Assembly (NCBI GenBank): GCA_034231615.1
Contig: CM067299.1
Location: 15,181,863 to 15,245,862 of the forward strand
Direction: 5' to 3'
Source: Meghimatium bilineatum
Taxonomy: Eukaryota; Mollusca; Gastropoda; Stylommatophora; Philomycidae
Length of the DNA: 64,000 nt
Shown: piece after piece, positions 22,445-34,480 of the stretch
Position numbering within the stretch: position 1 is the stretch's first letter
How the letters are laid out: each line of letters starts with the position of its first letter
Translations under genes and position numbers: made by a program
Notes under the pieces: model-generated
What the model saw: only the letters and a program-made list of their open reading frames with translations
Database searches by the model: none
Told to the model about the DNA's origin: nothing

Positions 22445-23131
22445 AACTCATATACTAGATTTTACGAGATCCAACGACAACATAGAAATTCACAATGTTC
22501 CATTATTAAAAGTCAACAATTTTACATATTTAGGCACCAATCTAGCATTGGATGGAGACTCATCAAAAGAAATTTTACACCGTATTGCCCTTGCAGCGGG
22601 TGCTTTCAATAAACTACGCAACATATGGACGTCAAACACACTAAGAAACACCACAAAACTCAAGTTATTTAACTCCAACATCATCCCTATTCTATCATAT
22701 GGATGCGAAAGTTGGAAAGCCATAAAAGCCACAGATAAAAGACTCGACTCCATTGAAAACAAATGCCTACGTACCATTCTGAACGTTAAGTGGAGTGACT
22801 TTAAATCTAACACTACTATAAGAGAGGAAAGCAAACAAACCTATATATCTTCCTTCATTAGACAAAGGCGTTGGACTTACATCGGCCATGTTCTCAGAAT
22901 GAACAGCCTAAGAATTCCCCAGCAATCACTATATTGGGTGCCACCTGGAGTAAGAAGAAGAGGGAGACCTAGAGAAACTCTACGAAGAACCATTAATAGA
23001 GAAGGCATGTCAATGAACCTAAACAACACGCAACAATTGAAAGACCTGGCAACACAAAGACAGAAATGGAAAGCTATGGTTTCTGCCCTATGCGCCGCCT
23101 ATGGCCCTGGAGGAACATAACATAACATAAC
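22445..23131 (+). mobile_element. LINE-a, 5'-truncated, frame intact, with target-site duplication
   Basis: A 687-bp insertion. Its frame is open to TAA at 23118 and encodes the region after the reverse transcriptase core: FTYLGTNLALDG, RIALAAGAFNKLRNIWTSNT, ILSYGCESW, RRWTYIGHVLRM, RRRGRPRETLRRTI, ending CAAYGPGGT. The 3' tail is three ATAAC units. An 11-bp duplication AGTCCAGAGAA flanks it. Intact frame plus perfect duplication suggest a recent insertion. The upstream part of the apparent ORF (22401-22444) is host repeat read in frame by chance. The LINE clade is not determined. Confidence 0.88.
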
Positions 23132-23340
23132 AGTCCAGAGAACTGAATGTGTTGCGCCATAGTTTAATGTTGGGTCTTCGATATCTGCGGGGTTCGGCCT
23201 GATGCATCCGATTTCAGCGCGACTTTTTAATCATATTGACCCTCTATAATGGGACAGTCAACACACTCTCAAGATCTTCTTAGCTGTCTTTTACGACATG
23301 TGTGGCAGAAACAAATTATTTTTACCCCTTTCAGTCCACA
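23132..23340 (+). repeat. Repeat A, 3' part, beyond LINE-a
   Basis: Starts with the second AGTCCAGAGAA. It continues ACTGAATGTGTTGCGCCATA, GATGCATCCGATTTCAGCGC, AATGGGACAGTCAACACACT and TTTACGACATGTGTGGCAGA, in the usual order of repeat A. Confidence 0.75.
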
Positions 23341-23745
23341 GCAACACATAGGAGAAACAGTATACAAATTATCAACTACATATTTAAAGAGGATGCGGTA
23401 TGCGGACGATATAACCAAATTGGAACACGTCCATGGTTGAAATATGCTTTCCTCGCCGTAAGAGGTACATTTTCACCTGACCTCTTGAACAGTCTTACGG
23501 TAGATAATTCTTCAGCAGATAAGCAAACATTCTAGGCGGACTTGTACAGGGCAGTCGTATTAGCTATGTACTTCAGACTTGCTATCTTCAAGAAATAGTG
23601 GCCTCATTCTGAAGGTCAAACTCAGAACTCTCTATATTGGACTGTAAATCTTACCGCAATATAAGGTTAATCTCACTACTCTTAATCAATGTTCTGACCA
23701 GATGCCTACTGAATACACAGGAGATGTAGTTATGAGAATACTTTT

Positions 23746-23928
23746 AATGGTTTACAGCTTGGCTGTGCTATCTGCGCTTCTCGACCGACATATCAGGTTT
23801 CAGCATGTCTTCCGGACAAACTTGGCCCTCTATGTGATAGGACAGCCAACTTCACTGCCACAGCCTTCTTAGTCGTTTCTTACGATGTTTCTGCCATGTA
23901 GCAATGTCGCTACTCTTTGCTCACTTTC
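23746..23928 (+). repeat. Repeat A copy, subtype A, 5' truncated
   Basis: ATGGTTTACAGCTTGGCTGT, TTTCAGCATGTCTTCCGG, GTGATAGGACAGCCAACTTC, TCTTACGATG and the end block. Confidence 0.65.
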
Positions 23929-24374
23929 AGGCACAGTAACGCACAAGCTATCCGCTGGTCGCATCCACTGCATTAACAGAATAGTGATATCCACTATATT
24001 TGTGGGTCTTAAAAGCTCTGATATAACCGAAATGGGATACATTTCTTGGTTGAAATACGCGCAAACCACAATACGAGATTCCATTTATATATCCAAACCA
24101 ACTAATATAGAAAGTGTAACATTGGAGTGAACCCCAAAATCTATCACAGTTTGAAAAGAATTACGAAGATATCATTGAATCAACTGTCTAGATATTGTTT
24201 ACATAGATATTTTTCAATAAAGTTTTATCTAAAAGTTATTTATAATAACTTATGTAGGAATACAAACACAACGTTATCAAATAGTATAGTTTTTAAATAG
24301 GTATATGTAACACTTTATTATATACCTGTCTTAATATCACATTTTTATAGTGTTACTGTTGCTTTAAAGTGGTA

Positions 24375-24520
24375 CCGTATCATATTCAGGACGTAGCCAT
24401 CAACCCAGCATTTTTGTGGCTGTAGTGATTTTGTAGGCAATATAAATAAGTTCAGCAGATTACCGTCGCAGACGTACTCTGCACCATTTCGCCACAGAAC
24501 CTACTGTTGCCTACACCTCT
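24375..24520 (-). repeat. tRNA-like SINE copy, partial
   Basis: Shares CAGGACGTAGCCATCAAC, TAGTGATTTTGTAGGCAATA and TAAATAAGTTCAGCAGATTA with the 50.2-kb copy. Confidence 0.5.
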
Positions 24521-24588
24521 TTATTTTGGTATCCTCTCTAGAATTCTAGCTATTAGCATACGTCCTTGTATGAATACATACTTAATAC

Positions 24589-24722
24589 CGTCGGATGTGT
24601 CGGGCTACATACGTAAGTAAAACGATGACAGAATAAATATCTCCGTTCACAGGACAACCAGCTGGAAATCTAGTAGGGCTATTGTCCTGATACCAGCTGG
24701 AGTTTAAAAACGAACGCAAACA
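24589..24722 (-). repeat. Repeat A copy, subtype B
   Basis: GTCGGATGTGTCGGGCTACA, CTGGAAATCTAGTAGGGCTA, then the GGAGTTTAAAAACGAACGC end. Confidence 0.6.
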
Positions 24723-25193
24723 GACAACAAACATACTTAAACATTCTATAGTAGGGGTTAGCAACCTTTTTCTGTTGATAAAAGTTCCTGAAGCAGAGGT
24801 ACTTGACCGGCAGATGGCACTTTCTGTCATTCATGGGATCGGTGATTTTCTTATGATGCAGTGAGATTTTACACATCTTTCTCCAGAATATTTGGGTCTT
24901 ATAACTGGTCACACCAATTGACTAACATATGATTGATTCTCCATTTTCAATGGCAGACTTTGAAATGTATAGCAGAGGGAGTAATGAAAACTCGTATGAG
25001 CCAAAATAATTGAAATAAACCGATTTTTGCTGCCTACCTATCTGGGGTCTACATCCTTGTGATTTGCAGGAGTTTGACAACGAACTCAAACAAAGAATAT
25101 ACACTGAAGTACAGTCTTGGATTTGGCGGAAATGTTAAATTGTCACTGAAGGCGAAGAACTTTTCTTTGTTTCTTCTGCGTTCGTTCTGAAAA

Positions 25194-25444
25194 TCTTGAA
25201 GGCAGCATTATAAACAGATGTGAACATCGTCTGTAGACCAGCCTGTGAACATCATCTTGCTGAAGTGCTGTGCTTTCTTTGAAGGCAGCATTATAACCAG
25301 ATGTGAACATCATCTGTAGACCAGCCTGTGAACATCATCTTGCTGAAGTGCTGTGCTTTCTTTGAAGGCAGCATTATAACCAGATGTGAACATCATCTGT
25401 AGACCAGCCTGTGAACATTATCTTGCTGAAGTTCTATGCTTTCT
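25194..25444. repeat. 83-bp tandem repeat, 3 copies
   Basis: Unit begins GAAGGCAGCATTATAACCAG and contains GACCAGCCTGTGAACATCAT. A GCGTTCGTTCTGAAAATC remnant of repeat A lies immediately before it. Confidence 0.9.
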
Positions 25445-25765
25445 CAAATTTGTTCTAGTAACCATTTCTGCAAGTTGTCTCATTTGCTATTAAAAAAAAT
25501 GGCAGATGTGAAGTTTGGTTTCCGAACAAGAATGTACCAGATATTCCTCTATCCAGTATCGTCAGCATAATGTGTCATAACGGGTCGCGTAGGCGTCATT
25601 GATTTCCACCAAATTCTATCCGCACGCCACCACGCCACGATGCTAAACTCTTTATTATTTAATATCTTGCCTTTTTAACGACCTCTGTATATATTCTCCC
25701 TCAATTTTGCCTGTTGTTTACATTTCAGTAAAGTCCAATATATACTACATATATTACAGTGTTGT

Positions 25766-25932
25766 ATTCTTCTTTTTCATCGTTCATTCTCAAATTCCCG
25801 CTGATTCTCTATTATTTCAGGAAAATGGTTTAACTAGATTTCCAACAAGATGTAGTCCAGATAACAGAATTGCGCTGTGTCGCCGTTTTATTTGCGCCAA
25901 TGACACGACACTTTCGTTTTCGTCAGGGCGTT
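25766..25932 (+). repeat. Repeat A copy, subtype B
   Basis: CGTTCATTCTCAAATTCCCG, CTAGATTTCCAACAAGATGT, GTGTCGCCGTTTTATTTGCG, and GACACGACACTTTCGTTTTC, forward orientation. Confidence 0.65.
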
Positions 25933-26175
25933 GCATTTAACCTATTTTATTTTATAAAGCACATCTATATATTATAGCACAAATGACTGGTTGCATACTG
26001 TGTTCCTGATTCTCAATTGGTGATAAAGAAAGCAACGAATATACTGTATATGCATATATACACAATGATTCCTTCTATTGTATTACAACGCCCATGTGGC
26101 ATCTGGGGGGACCAGAACTTCTAGTTCAGATTGCAAATTGGGAACATAACTTCTAGTCCAGATTGCAAAATATAG

Positions 26176-26255
26176 TATGCTGTCTTTCCAGAAATGTCGT
26201 AGGAGACGACTAAGGAAAGGTGGATAATAGGCTGACAACCTGTCGCATGTGACCA
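26176..26255 (-). repeat. Repeat A fragment
   Basis: CCAGAAATGTCGTAGGAGAC then GACTAAGGAAAGGTGGATAA, matching the 7648 fragment in reverse. Confidence 0.5.
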
Positions 26256-26450
26256 ATTAATTTTTCTTACTGCGTGTCTTGTCTCAATTTCTTACTTTTG
26301 TCTCCTATGAAAAAGTCCTCATGGATGACGAAAAGAATCAAGCCAGAAGATATTTCACTATTGTAGTAGACTCCTAGGTGACGAGAATCCTAGATGTGTC
26401 ATCATTGCAGATGGATCTACATATCTGACAGAAGAATTATGAGCAAGTTC

Positions 26451-26977
26451 AGAAATGTGTGCTGTGCTCCTGCCGGGACGATGTGATTCTGGGATACTGC
26501 CGCAGAAATGTGGGCTGTACTCCTGCCGGAACGTGGTGATTCTGGGATACTGCCGCAGAAATGTGGGCTGTACTCCTGCCGGAACGTGGTGATTCTGGGA
26601 TACTGCTGCAGAAATGTGTGCTGTACTCCTGCCGGGACGTTGTGATTCTGGGATACTGCCACAGAAATGTGTGCTGTACTCCTGCCGGGACGTTGTGATT
26701 CTGGGATACTGCCGCAGAAATGTATGCTGTACTCCTGCTGGGATGTGGTGATTCTGGGATACTGCCACAGAAATGCGTGCTGTACTCCTGCTGGGACGTG
26801 ATGATTCTGGGATACTGCCACAGAAATGTGTGTTGTACTCCTGTCGGAATATTGTGATTCTGGGATACTGCTGCAGAAATGTGTGCTGTACTCCTGCCGG
26901 AACGTTGTGATTCTGGGATACTGCCGCAGAAATGTATGCTGTACTCCTGCTGGGACGTGGTGATTCTGGGATACTGC
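26451..26977. repeat. 53-bp minisatellite, 10 copies
   Basis: Unit GAAATGTGTGCTGTACTCCT plus GCCGGGACGTTGTGATTCTG and GGATACTGCCGCA. Unlike its surroundings it is GC-rich. All three reverse frames stay open because no phase contains a stop. These frames are not genes. Confidence 0.95.
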
Positions 26978-27799
26978 TCGGTTCGGTGACCAATCATATA
27001 TCCATAAACTCCGTTACAAAACAATGTCGTTGAGACAACCATTTATCAGTGAATATATCGCGTCGTTTGCTGAACTGAGAACCTGCACTTTTGTCAGAAA
27101 TGATTTAGGTTGTCAAAAGCTGCCTTCTGGCAGTTAAAGAGATTACATCATCATCATATTACAAACTGGAGTAACTACATTGTCAAAGACTTTTGAAATG
27201 TAGGGAGCTTGGAATTAATACAGTTGAAGGTGTATGTACTGGAAAAACTAACATATGAGATATCGGGAACAGATACATGTGTGCAGTTGGAAATTGATTT
27301 TTGAGGGTCTGAGATTAATATAATAAATTAATGTCACGTATTTTTTCAACTGAAGAAAGAAGAGAAAAATGTAATTTTTCTAATTTGTATTAAGCTTATT
27401 AGCAATTACTGGGAGCAAAATGAAATACCAACATGAACATCAGAAGTAGCAGACAGATACATTTACTCATTGATGAAGTAGATCTGGTATCTATTTCCTA
27501 CAACAATGAAGAAGCAATCGAATGTGGTAAATGAACGATTGATAATCATTCTAGAACGTAGAGTTTTAAAAAGCGGAGTGCAAATAATATTGGTATTCGT
27601 GGATGTCTGCTTCTAAAGGATCAAGATTCACAGAAACGAAACGAATTTTGTTTAGATAAGAGTTGTCACTGCAAGCGGTTACATAAATAAAGGTTGCGGA
27701 GAACTCTCACTGAATATGCAAGAAGGAAATATCGTACACTGGATTACAGATTTTGTGTGTTCTAATTCTCAGTAACGTCTGGAGGTATGAATGCTAAGA

Positions 27800-28350
27800 T
27801 ATAGGCTTTATTACCTGGGTTAGATGCGCTAACTGGCTGGAGACTTCACTACATGTCTCGGGGCTATTACCTTCATGAAGGCTTCATTACCTGTCTGAAA
27901 GATATTACCTGAATGGAGACTGCATTACTTGTCGAGACTTTATTACCTGTCTGCAAGGTAGTACCTGATTAGAAACGTCAGTACCTTGCTAGAACTTAAT
28001 AACCTGACATGCGTCTTTCCTGGAAACGCCGGCACTGAATTTTGTCGATCTTTACAAAGTTCTCCCAACGTTTTACATAGACTAACTTCATTTCGATTGT
28101 GGTGCCCGTTGATATTGCTGTTGTTGTTTTCTCCTGCCTAGTTTCGGCACTAGTACTTGGCTGACAATACATTACCTAACTTGACACTTCAGTATCTGCT
28201 TATCAGTTAACCTATTTGGTGACATTACCTCACTGAAATAAGTATGTGACTGGTGAATTCGTTACCTCACTCAAATACGTATGTGACTGGTGACTTCAAT
28301 GCTTTACTGGAGGAAATAACCTGATTAGAAGATGAAATGTCCTATTATAA
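27800..28350. repeat. Very degenerate short repeat zone (TTACCTGN type)
   Basis: At least a dozen scattered ATTACCTG / GTACCTG motifs spaced about 20-45 bp, often with GAGACTTC or GAAGGC. It looks like an old, eroded array. Confidence 0.5.
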
Positions 28351-29222
28351 AACTGTGACTCTCACACTGCTGGTTAAAGTGTCTCAAATTGATTGTATAT
28401 CATATTGCCGGGTCTCACTGTGTATATATCATTAGTTAATATATATTGCATTCTGCGTAGAATGTATGATTTTGTGTGTGAACGTGTGTCACTCAAGCGT
28501 ATCACTATACAAAAGCACTCTCTAAAGCACACTCCACACTGAACTGATCTGATGCTCCGAATAAGACAATTATTCCTTAAATTTCATGAGGTCTTCCATC
28601 TGCTGCTGTTTGGTTGGCTAGCTGTCCCTACTTCCCTGTGAACACCACATGATTATCGCTGTTGTGAATGGCATTCTTTTTGTCCCACTTTTGCCCAGAA
28701 TTGCTTGTCAGGCCTCTCACTTCCCATTCCTATCCCATGATTTACTAGAGCACACAGTGGGATATTCCCATTTATTGGTGTGAGCGTAACGCTATGGGGT
28801 ACATCACAAACGTTAGAACAAATTCATTGGAAACAGTCGGAAGAAAGACAACAAGAGATCCGATTTTTGAATAGAAATACAGTTATGATAGCGTAGTAAC
28901 AAAACTAGCATAGAAAGAAAACAGCGTGGTAGCTGTAACATTAACCCGAAAAGGTATCATTACTGTTTATTGACGATTGTTTAATGTCTGCTGTACTCAC
29001 TGTGATTTTACATATTTCCGCGTGACTGCAAAAAAACGGAGTTTAAGTGAAATGAGACAAAATTTACTCTCGGAGATTTTGCCTGCACCGCGACGTGCTT
29101 ATATTTTTATTAGGCGTGAGCTTTGAAATAACCAAACTGGATTCACGGTTAAGGTTACTGTTACCTCATCACAATCGGTACAAAGCAAACTACGCAGAAC
29201 TAGTTTGTTACCAGCTATGGAT
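28351..29222. other. Spacer, no gene recognised
   Basis: No array or element recognised. Confidence 0.45.
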
Positions 29223-29315
29223 AGAGAATAAACTACTAGGATTAGTGTTAGGATTAGAAAATAAACTACTAGGATTTGTGTTACGATTAGAGAATAAACT
29301 GTTAGGGTTAGGATT
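29223..29315. repeat. 33-bp tandem repeat, 2.8 copies
   Basis: Unit AGAGAATAAACTACTAGGAT then TAGTGTTAGGATT. The third copy reads GTTAGGGTTAGGATTAG by chance likeness to telomeric repeat. Confidence 0.85.
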
Positions 29316-29962
29316 AGATAACATTCGTCATGCCTGTCAACTCTACCAAGAAGAGAATGAGAAAATATGACCCACTGCGACGGCACTACTTCCAGACTTG
29401 ATCTCTTGAATTCTTTGCGATCTTGAGCAAGTTTGCCCTGCCTCTTCTAGTAAAACTTCCGGTCAAAATGGCTAGTGGGAATTTATGTGTTTCCTCGGTG
29501 TCAGTTTACGTCGGATGTCTCCCTTGAAAGCAGCGACAAACTACAGGAGTATAGAGCCAAGAAATTTTCAATGAATGTGGGGAAGATCCCATGACCGGGA
29601 TTAAAGGAATAATAACCGCAAATGTTATACTTTGAAAGTCAGAATCCTAAATTGGAAATAGCTGTCCGCTTCCTTGCTTTCCCGCGCAACGAAAGTACTG
29701 TTTACATTTGCTGTTTGTAGTCAGAAAATGACCATCAAAGACCGGCAGAAAGACAGACAACACGTTTGGCAAATGTCAACTTCCGTCTCCGGCGCGCTGG
29801 AATGCACACGGTTAGTTATACGATTGAAAGAGAAATCACACAACTACACACAATGACACACCCGTACACATTCACATCAATGGATATCACAAATGAACAA
29901 ACTAAATGAGCTTTTGTCTGTCCCCTCGAGATCAACTCGGTCTTGAAAACAAGATGAAAGAA

Positions 29963-30182
29963 TGAGCCATGTTATAGTCGCATATTTTCTTACATGAGTC
30001 ATGTTATAGTCGCATATTTTCTTACATGAGTCATGTTATAGTCGCATATTTTCTTACACAAGCCATGTTATAGTCGCATATTTTCTTACATGAGTCATGT
30101 TATAGTCGCATATTTTCTTACACAAGCCATGTTATAGTCGCATATGTTCGTACACGAGCTATGTTACAGTCGCATATTTTCT
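29963..30182. repeat. 32-bp minisatellite, 7 copies
   Basis: Unit CATGAGTCATGTTATAGTCG then CATATTTTCTTA. Two variants (CATGAGTC and CACAAGCC) alternate in part. Confidence 0.92.
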
Positions 30183-30189
30183 TTTGTAG

Positions 30190-31025
30190 ATCTATTTTGT
30201 GAAAGTGCTTTAGTCTACAGTCAAAAAGAGGATCATCTTGTGAAAAGAGGAGAAATGCAGCAGTACAACAATGGAGAGTAGCTAGAAAGTCACGGATAGA
30301 TCAAAATCCGTCTACAGTGGTCATTCCATGTCCGAACTGGCCAGGACATTTACAGCTCGAATAAGGCTTATTAGACATCAACGAACTATTAGGCATAGAC
30401 ATAATTCTAACTGAATTTTCCAAAATGGATGTAACAAAATGTCATCATCCCCTGTGATGGACAAACACACACATACATATGTATGTAGTAACCAAAGTTC
30501 GCTATGTACATTTATACGAGAAAATAAACGAATAGGAAATTTTGAAATGTTTTGTTTAAAACGCATGCGCTATAAAGTGTTTTATTGTAATACTATTATA
30601 GACTTAACATACTCCAAGTAGTACAGACCGCAAAGCCATCGGCTACATAATATACTATACTGTAATTATTACAAATATCTCTGACATAAGAAAACATGCA
30701 ATGTTGCATTACAGGCGACCTTGTATTTACAAGAAAACTATATCACTGTATAACAGCTAGAAGTGAACATAGTTTATTGTTGTTGACGACAACATCAACA
30801 ACACGTTTATTCAAATTTTACCGTGAGACTTGATTATAAACTTGCCTACACGGACGAGTTGTATAACGGTGACACGGAGTGTATATCTAACATGAAGATC
30901 ACCGTCGCTCGTCACCGGGTTCCAGGGGAAATAGATTTACTATTCAAACACTCCATGGGGTCGTTAATCATCAAGTGCTGTGTTCGCATTGAAGGTTTGC
31001 TGAAACGGATTTCCATTTCTGTCTG
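30190..31025. other. Spacer, no gene recognised
   Basis: An open frame at 30823-31050 (75 codons) has no recognisable domain. Nothing else noted. Confidence 0.45.
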
Positions 31026-31059
31026 TTGTCTTGGTGGTGTACTCTGCTAGACAGTATTT

Positions 31060-31270
31060 TCTTTTACATCTCGGGATGATTTCCTCCTACGTATATCTCT
31101 GCCTACCCCTTTGTCCTGATGAAGGATTTTTAGTCGAAACATCGTCTGTCACCGTGTCTCGTTGATTTATGACTTATTTTGGTAACACTTATATCTATTT
31201 TTATTAATTTTGGTATTTGTCCTGTGTTACCCCAGCTACCCATTTCCGGTTTAGGGTTATTACCCGATAC
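31060..31270 (+). repeat. Dispersed repeat with CCTGATGAAGG...CGAAAC block
   Basis: Contains GTCCTGATGAAGG and GTCGAAACATCG, then GGTAACACTTATATCTATTT and GTTACCCCAGCTACCCATTT. The second half recurs at 45490-45620. Such a block often lies near the 3' end of invertebrate retroelements, possibly Penelope-like, but no protein remains to prove it. Confidence 0.45.
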
Positions 31271-31311
31271 TGGAACTTTCACCCATTGATAACCTCGTCT
31301 CAACTCGTATC

Positions 31312-31520
31312 TTCAAGTAAGGTATTCAACAAATTGTCATGTCTTTCAATGTGTCCAGATTATTAAATTTGTTTTATCTTTAATATATTTTTTTTTCACA
31401 TGTAGTGTTGTCAGAACATCTTTTATTTCTTTATCTCTCCATGAAGCTTAATATATCTTTATCTCAAATGCATCAATTCTGTCTTCTATCATTATCCATG
31501 TTTCTGAGCCATACATTAGC
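31312..31520 (-). mobile_element. LINE-e fragment, decayed
   Basis: The reverse strand reads LMYGSETWIMIEDRIDAFEI, then SGHIERHDNLLNTLLE in another frame. These match LMYGLETWTVNEQLEDTIDA and HIKRHDTLLKTLLQ of the 40.2-kb copy. Confidence 0.65.
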
Positions 31521-31524
31521 GTAG

Positions 31525-31745
31525 AGTGCGGCAGACTAGTTGATAGTGAGCTTGTATGCTGTCATCAAGTTACAGTGTGCCAGGTTCAAAACCACGTCCG
31601 GACAAATAAAAAGTCCGGGTTCTGATTTCACCACTCCTTCAGTCGACTCAGCTGCAAATGTGTACCTAACGCATGAGTTAGGCAAGGTAATGACAGCAAG
31701 GAAGGGAACTGGCCATCCCTCCTAACAGTTTCTGCGGTTGAGTAC
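31525..31745 (+). repeat. tRNA-like SINE of a second type
   Basis: The head contains CCAGGTTCAAAACCACG (box B-like). The body has CTCCTTCAGTCGACTCAGCT, GTACCTAACGCATGAGTTAG, GCAAGGTAATGACAGC and GGAACTGGCCATCCCTCC. This body style is common in mollusc and other invertebrate SINEs (recollection, not searched). Confidence 0.55.
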
Positions 31746-31789
31746 ATTAAGTTATTTTCATCCCCGACATACTTTACCTTTAGATGTAA

Positions 31790-33143
31790 GTGAAGTAAAG
31801 TTTTCCTCTGACCACATCATTGAGGTATATTAGAGACTGTGGTGTGAGGTGAAGTAAAGTTTTCCTCTGACCACATCATTGAGGTATATTAGAGACTGTG
31901 GTTTGAGGTGAAGTAAAGTTTTCCTCTGACCACATATTGAGGTATATTAGAGACTGTGGTGTGAGGTGAAGTAAAGTTTTCCTCTGACCACATCATTGAG
32001 GTATATTAGAGACTGAGGTGTGAGGTGAAGTAAAGTTTTCCTCTTACCACATCATTGAGGTATATTAGAGACTGTGGTGTGAGGTGAAGTAAAGTTTTCC
32101 TCTGACCACATCATTGAGGTATATTAGAGACTGTGGTGTGAGGTGAAGTAAAGTTTTCCTCTGACCACATCATTGAGGTATATTAGAGAATGTGCTGTGA
32201 GGTGAAGTAAAGTTTTCCTCTGACCACATCATTGAGGTATATTAGAGACTGTGGTGTGAGGTGAAGTAAAGTTTTCCTCTGACCACATCATTGAGGTATA
32301 TTAGAGACTGTGGTGTGAGGTGAAGTAAAGTTTTCCTCTGACCACATCATTGAGGTATATTAGAGACTGAGGTGTGAGGTGAAGTAAAGTTTTCCTCTTA
32401 CCACATCATTGAGGTATATTAGAGACTGTGGTGTGAGGTGAAGTAAAGTTTTCCTCTGACCACATCATTGGGGTATATTAGAGACTGTGGTGTGAGGTGA
32501 AGTAAAGTTTTCCTCTGACCACATCATTGAGGTATATTAGAGACTGAGGTGTGAGGTGAAGTAAAGTTTTCCTCTGACCACATCATTGAGGTATATTAGA
32601 GACTGTGGTGTGAGGTGAAGTAAAGTTTTCCTCTGACCACATCATTGAGGTATATTAGAGACTGTGGTGTGAGGTGAAGTAAAGTTTTCCTCTGACCACA
32701 TCATTGAGGTATATTAGAGACTGAGGTGTGAGGTGAAGTAAAGTTTTCCTCTTACCACATCATTGAGGTATATTAGAGACTGTGGTGTGAGGTGAAGTAA
32801 AGTTTTCCTCTGACCACATCATTGGGGTATATTAGAGACTGTGGTGTGAGGTGAAGTAAAGTTTTCCTCTGACCACATCATTGAGGTATATTAGAGACTG
32901 TGGTGTGAGGTGAAGTAAAGTTTTCCTCTGACCACATCATTGAGGTATATTAGAGAATGTGCTGTGAGGTGAAGTAAAGTTTTCCTCTGACCACGTCATT
33001 GAGGTATATTAGAGACTGTGGTGTGAGGTGAAGTAAAGTTTTCCTCTGACCACATCATTGAGGTATATTAGAGAATGCAGTGTGAGGTGAAGTAAAGTTT
33101 TCCTCTGACCACATCATTGAGGTATATTAGAGAATGCGGTGTG
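31790..33143. repeat. 59-bp minisatellite, 23 copies, with higher-order structure
   Basis: Unit GTGAAGTAAAGTTTTCCTCT then GACCACATCATTGAGGTATA and TTAGAGACTGTGGTGTGAG. A diagnostic pair (a GACTGAGG copy followed by a CTCTTACC copy) recurs at 32011, 32365 and 32719, exactly 354 bp apart. Blocks of six units were therefore copied as one. A TTGGGGT variant follows the second and third pairs. Confidence 0.96.
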
Positions 33144-33149
33144 AACGGA

Positions 33150-34020
33150 TTACCTGTTTATGAAGTGAGAGCAAATGTAGCACTTTCCCTTTGTTTTGTT
33201 TGATATTTGTTATATGTTAATTGTTTCCTCGTGCGATTGAATGTATTTCTGGCAATTCCTATTTTCATTTAAACTGCTTCGCATCTGTCAATATATTTAT
33301 AAATAACACTAGTCACACTGTTTTATTGCATCTTTCATCAATTTTCGTCATGGCTGTTTTGCACCATCCTTCTAAAATAACGCTGTTTTACTGTTCCCCG
33401 CAATGTTCATTGGTCGCTTTGTGTCAACAGCTAATTAAATTATTCGGAAGCTAAATTGCGTCACTTTAAAAGGATGGTTCAAAATTTATCCCACGGGCCT
33501 TTATAGTCGATGGTCATGGTTTAGTACAGTAAATCAATTATTCTCATCGTCAATTATATACATTTCTTGGGCGCAACATCGTTTTATAGGAGAAATCACT
33601 AAGATCCAAACTGGAGGCGGGCACCGGTATGTTTTGTGGGTCACAGAGAGATGTAAGTATTTGAGCAACAATAATAGGATATCTACTAATACGTCGCAGA
33701 AAAATGTGAGAAACATTATATATGTGAGTAGGTAGAAAATATGTCCCGAAAGGGGCCACGGACGAAAAAATGCTGAAAACCACTAGGGTTACCATAATCT
33801 TTAGAGCTCAGATCGGGACAAATAATAGAAACATGGACGAAGAAGTATCGTAGCTTTTGATGTTTTCCATCTGCGTATAGTTCTTTTGTACGTTTGGATT
33901 TAAGAATCTGATATTCATTCAGATGTCCGATGTGTTCTAGATGTTAATAAATATTTTAGTAAAAGTGCTCTAAACAATTATGTGTCATCATTTTTTTGGG
34001 GAAACATCCAGAGCAGCTTA
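33150..34020. other. Spacer, no gene recognised
   Basis: No recognised element. Frames of 60-81 codons here show no domain. Confidence 0.45.
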
Positions 34021-34265
34021 ATGTAACAGTGAGGTGTCATTAAAACATCAACGACTAGAGATCATCGATAACTACACCAAGTTGAGACACAAGTCCAAGG
34101 GCAAGAGTTGTGCCCTGATGTCGACGTCTGTTTCGGCATTAGACTCGAAACACCATCGAGTCGAATGGCTGCTGGGACAGAGGGCGGAGCACTTATGGGA
34201 ATGCCCCACATGCCGTGAGGCCAGTTTCTAATCAAGAATTAAGAAGTCTTCGTATCCCTATCTGT
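34020..34265 (+). mobile_element. Possible LINE fragment with Cys-rich end
   Basis: One frame ends GQRAEHLWECPTCREASF, similar to the EHLL.ECP.C motif that follows the RNase H domain in some LINEs. Only this motif supports the call. Confidence 0.35.
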
Positions 34266-34480
34266 TGGTCTGCATGCAGCATTGATATGTATGATGATTC
34301 AAGCATTCAAAAAATACGTAAGACATTATTTTTAGTAAACTGAGATTGAATCCGGGACATACTTCCAACCGGCCGAGACAACCCCTGTCAAGCCGGGACG
34401 TATGGTAACTATAACTACAAGAACCCATCATCTGTACAGCACAATTACCATAACCGTACTCTTTTACTTTCTCTTTCCAG

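Noticed and set aside
26358-27042. His/Ser-rich repetitive protein on the reverse strand
   Set aside because: Three frames of the 53-bp array are open at once. The unit length is not a multiple of three, so the frames rotate through the same peptides.
29295-29315. Interstitial telomeric repeat
   Set aside because: Only about two TTAGGG-like hexamers, and they fall in the third copy of a 33-bp unit whose other copies do not read as telomere.
31113-31150. Hammerhead ribozyme core (CTGATGA ... GAAAC)
   Set aside because: The order of the two boxes is right, but the intervening bases do not form a good stem II and I could not find matching stems I and III. A covariance-model search would be needed to revive it.
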